Source: Crenobacter oryzisoli
GTDB lineage: Bacteria; Pseudomonadota; Gammaproteobacteria; Burkholderiales; Chromobacteriaceae
Direction: 5' to 3'
Assembly: GCF_030385785.1 (NCBI RefSeq)
Contig: NZ_JAUEDK010000012.1
Coordinates: 1-64,000 of the forward strand
DNA length: 64,000 nucleotides
Shown: positions 62,925 through 64,000 of the stretch, piece by piece
Position numbering within the stretch: position 1 is the first letter of the stretch
Layout: the number at the start of each line of letters is the position of its first letter
The notes under the pieces: generated by a model
What the model was told of the DNA's origin: nothing
The model's input: only the letters and a program-made list of their open reading frames with translations
The model's database searches: none
Position numbers and translations under genes: made by a program

Positions 62925-63371
62925 ATGTTCGGCGGCGTTAGCGCACTGTCACTCGATAGCAAAGGTCGCCTGGCCGTTCCGGCCCGGCACCGGGAGATGG
63001 TGTTGTCTGCGTTCGGCGCGAACCTGGTGGTCACGCTCGACTCGCCCGACCATCTGCTGATCTATCCCGAGGTCAACTGGAGGCCGGTGGAGGAAAGGCT
63101 GATGCGGCTGCCCACCGGCAATCCCACGCTGAAGGCTTACCAGCGCCTGGTGCTCGGTCATGCCGAGACGCTGGAGATGGACGCTGCCGGGCGTATTCTC
63201 TTGCCGGCGCGGCTGCGTGAGCGCGTCAAGCTCGGCAAGGATGTTGCGTTGGTGGGGATGGGCAACCGCTTCGAATTGTGGAATGTCGCCGACTGGGATG
63301 CCCAGACCGACGCGGCACTGGAACTGGACTCGGCCGATCTTGCGGCCAACCTTGGAGATTTCTCGTTGTGA
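62925..63371 (+). CDS. mraZ: Transcriptional regulator MraZ
   Basis: 148 residues with two SpoVT-AbrB-like halves: [15 protein letters not shown] near 10-24 and [15 protein letters not shown] near 85-99. MraZ autorepresses the dcw (division and cell wall) operon. It directly follows its promoter and operator and overlaps rsmH (GTGA). Confidence 0.96.
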   Translation: MFGGVSALSLDSKGRLAVPARHREMVLSAFGANLVVTLDSPDHLLIYPEVNWRPVEERLMRLPTGNPTLKAYQRLVLGHAETLEMDAAGRILLPARLRERVKLGKDVALVGMGNRFELWNVADWDAQTDAALELDSADLAANLGDFSL

Positions 63372-64000
63372 GCACCGCTGCCTTTGTACACCGCACGGTG
63401 CTGTTAACCGAGGCGGTCGACGCCTTGGCCGTTCGCCCAGACGGTACCTACGTGGATTGCACGTTCGGCCGTGGCGGACATAGTCGTGCGCTGCTGTCCC
63501 GGCTCGGTCCGAACGGCCGGTTGATTGCGTTCGACAAGGACCCGCAGGCCGTTGCCGTCGCCAACGCGCTGGCCGCCGAAGATACCCGTTTCACCATCGT
63601 GCACGAAGGCTTTGAGACCTTTGCGCACGAACTCGACCGTCTGGCCGTCGACAGAGTCGACGGTGTGCTGATGGATCTGGGCGTGTCGTCGCCGCAGTTG
63701 GACGACGCCAGCCGCGGCTTCAGTTTCCGCTTCGACGCCCCGCTCGACATGCGCATGGACACCACGCGTGGCCTGACTGCAGCTGAGTGGCTGGCCGTCG
63801 CCGACGAAGCCGATATCAAAGAGGTGATCAAGACTTATGGTGAAGAGCGGTTTGCTCACAAGATTGCAGCAGCCATTGTTGCGACAAGGGCTGACGCCCC
63901 GATCACGACGACGCGCGAGCTCGCCAGCCTCGTTGCGAAAAACGTCCATACTCGCGAACCAGGTCAGGACCCCGCGACGCGTACCTTCCAGGCGATCCGC
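63368..64000 (+). CDS. rsmH: 16S rRNA (cytosine(1402)-N4)-methyltransferase RsmH (cut by window edge)
   Basis: 211 codons are visible; the 3' part is outside the window. GTG start overlapping the mraZ stop. Motifs: [28 protein letters not shown] (SAM site), [24 protein letters not shown] and the characteristic [16 protein letters not shown]. It methylates N4 of C1402 in the ribosomal P site. Second gene of the dcw cluster. Confidence 0.96.
   Translation, partial: MSTAAFVHRTVLLTEAVDALAVRPDGTYVDCTFGRGGHSRALLSRLGPNGRLIAFDKDPQAVAVANALAAEDTRFTIVHEGFETFAHELDRLAVDRVDGVLMDLGVSSPQLDDASRGFSFRFDAPLDMRMDTTRGLTAAEWLAVADEADIKEVIKTYGEERFAHKIAAAIVATRADAPITTTRELASLVAKNVHTREPGQDPATRTFQAIR

Overview
The window is about 64 kb of GC-rich chromosome from a betaproteobacterium. 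It is most likely a member of Neisseriales (a Chromobacteriaceae-like genome), judged from protein character and gene order: engB divergent from cytochrome c4-resB-ccsA, a zwf-pgl-hexR-pgi operon facing edd-eda, and mreBCD-mrdA-rodA facing gatCAB beside the start of the dcw cluster. That placement is an inference; no rRNA or marker comparison was possible. No tRNA, rRNA, CRISPR array or prophage was seen.

Layout. 1-0.5 kb: tail of an IS4-family transposase. 0.5-9 kb (minus strand): a patatin-like lipoprotein, then a biotin cluster read bioB, bioF, a GGDEF/EAL protein, a methyltransferase, bioH, bioC. 9-16 kb: comF, trmL, rlpA, engB, cytochrome c4 and the ResB/CcsA cytochrome c maturation pair. 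16-21 kb: accessory singletons (LysR regulator with an amine oxidoreductase, GIY-YIG protein, metallo-hydrolase, alkyltransferase-like protein, DUF1456 protein) and a candidate small RNA. 21-29 kb: Entner-Doudoroff and hexose-phosphate genes with their regulator HexR and two good HexR operators in the zwf/edd gap. 29-41 kb: an inverted pair of palindromic repeats, an RNB exonuclease, GlpR, an EAL protein, a peptide-binding protein, argH, an AlgZ-like kinase without an AlgR partner, dinB and a SelW-like protein. 41-48 kb: a metal-transport island with two divergent NRAMP proteins, a TerC protein and an HflK/HflC pair, with strong hairpins, a palindrome and small ORFs in its leaders. 48-53 kb: copper chaperone, MarC, AraC-AzlC-AzlD, a deletion scar holding the 3' ends of asd and a lysR gene, and a sterol desaturase. 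53-59 kb: mreB-mreC-mreD-mrdA-rodA. 59-64 kb: gatC-gatA-gatB, then mraZ and rsmH with a consensus promoter and three phased MraZ boxes.

The genes form several working units: biotin ring assembly and pimeloyl-chain priming; sugar catabolism through 6-phosphogluconate and KDPG under HexR; periplasmic cytochrome c assembly; divalent-metal handling; and the cell-elongation machinery.

The main unexplained signals are non-coding. Two copies of a fully palindromic MITE have TNA target duplications and compensatory base changes; one sits between argH and its terminator. A second family of paired palindromes also shows compensatory changes. Two intergenic stretches look like terminated structured RNAs. 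A terminator lies between mreB and mreC, and a 19-bp perfect inverted repeat lies in the hflK leader.
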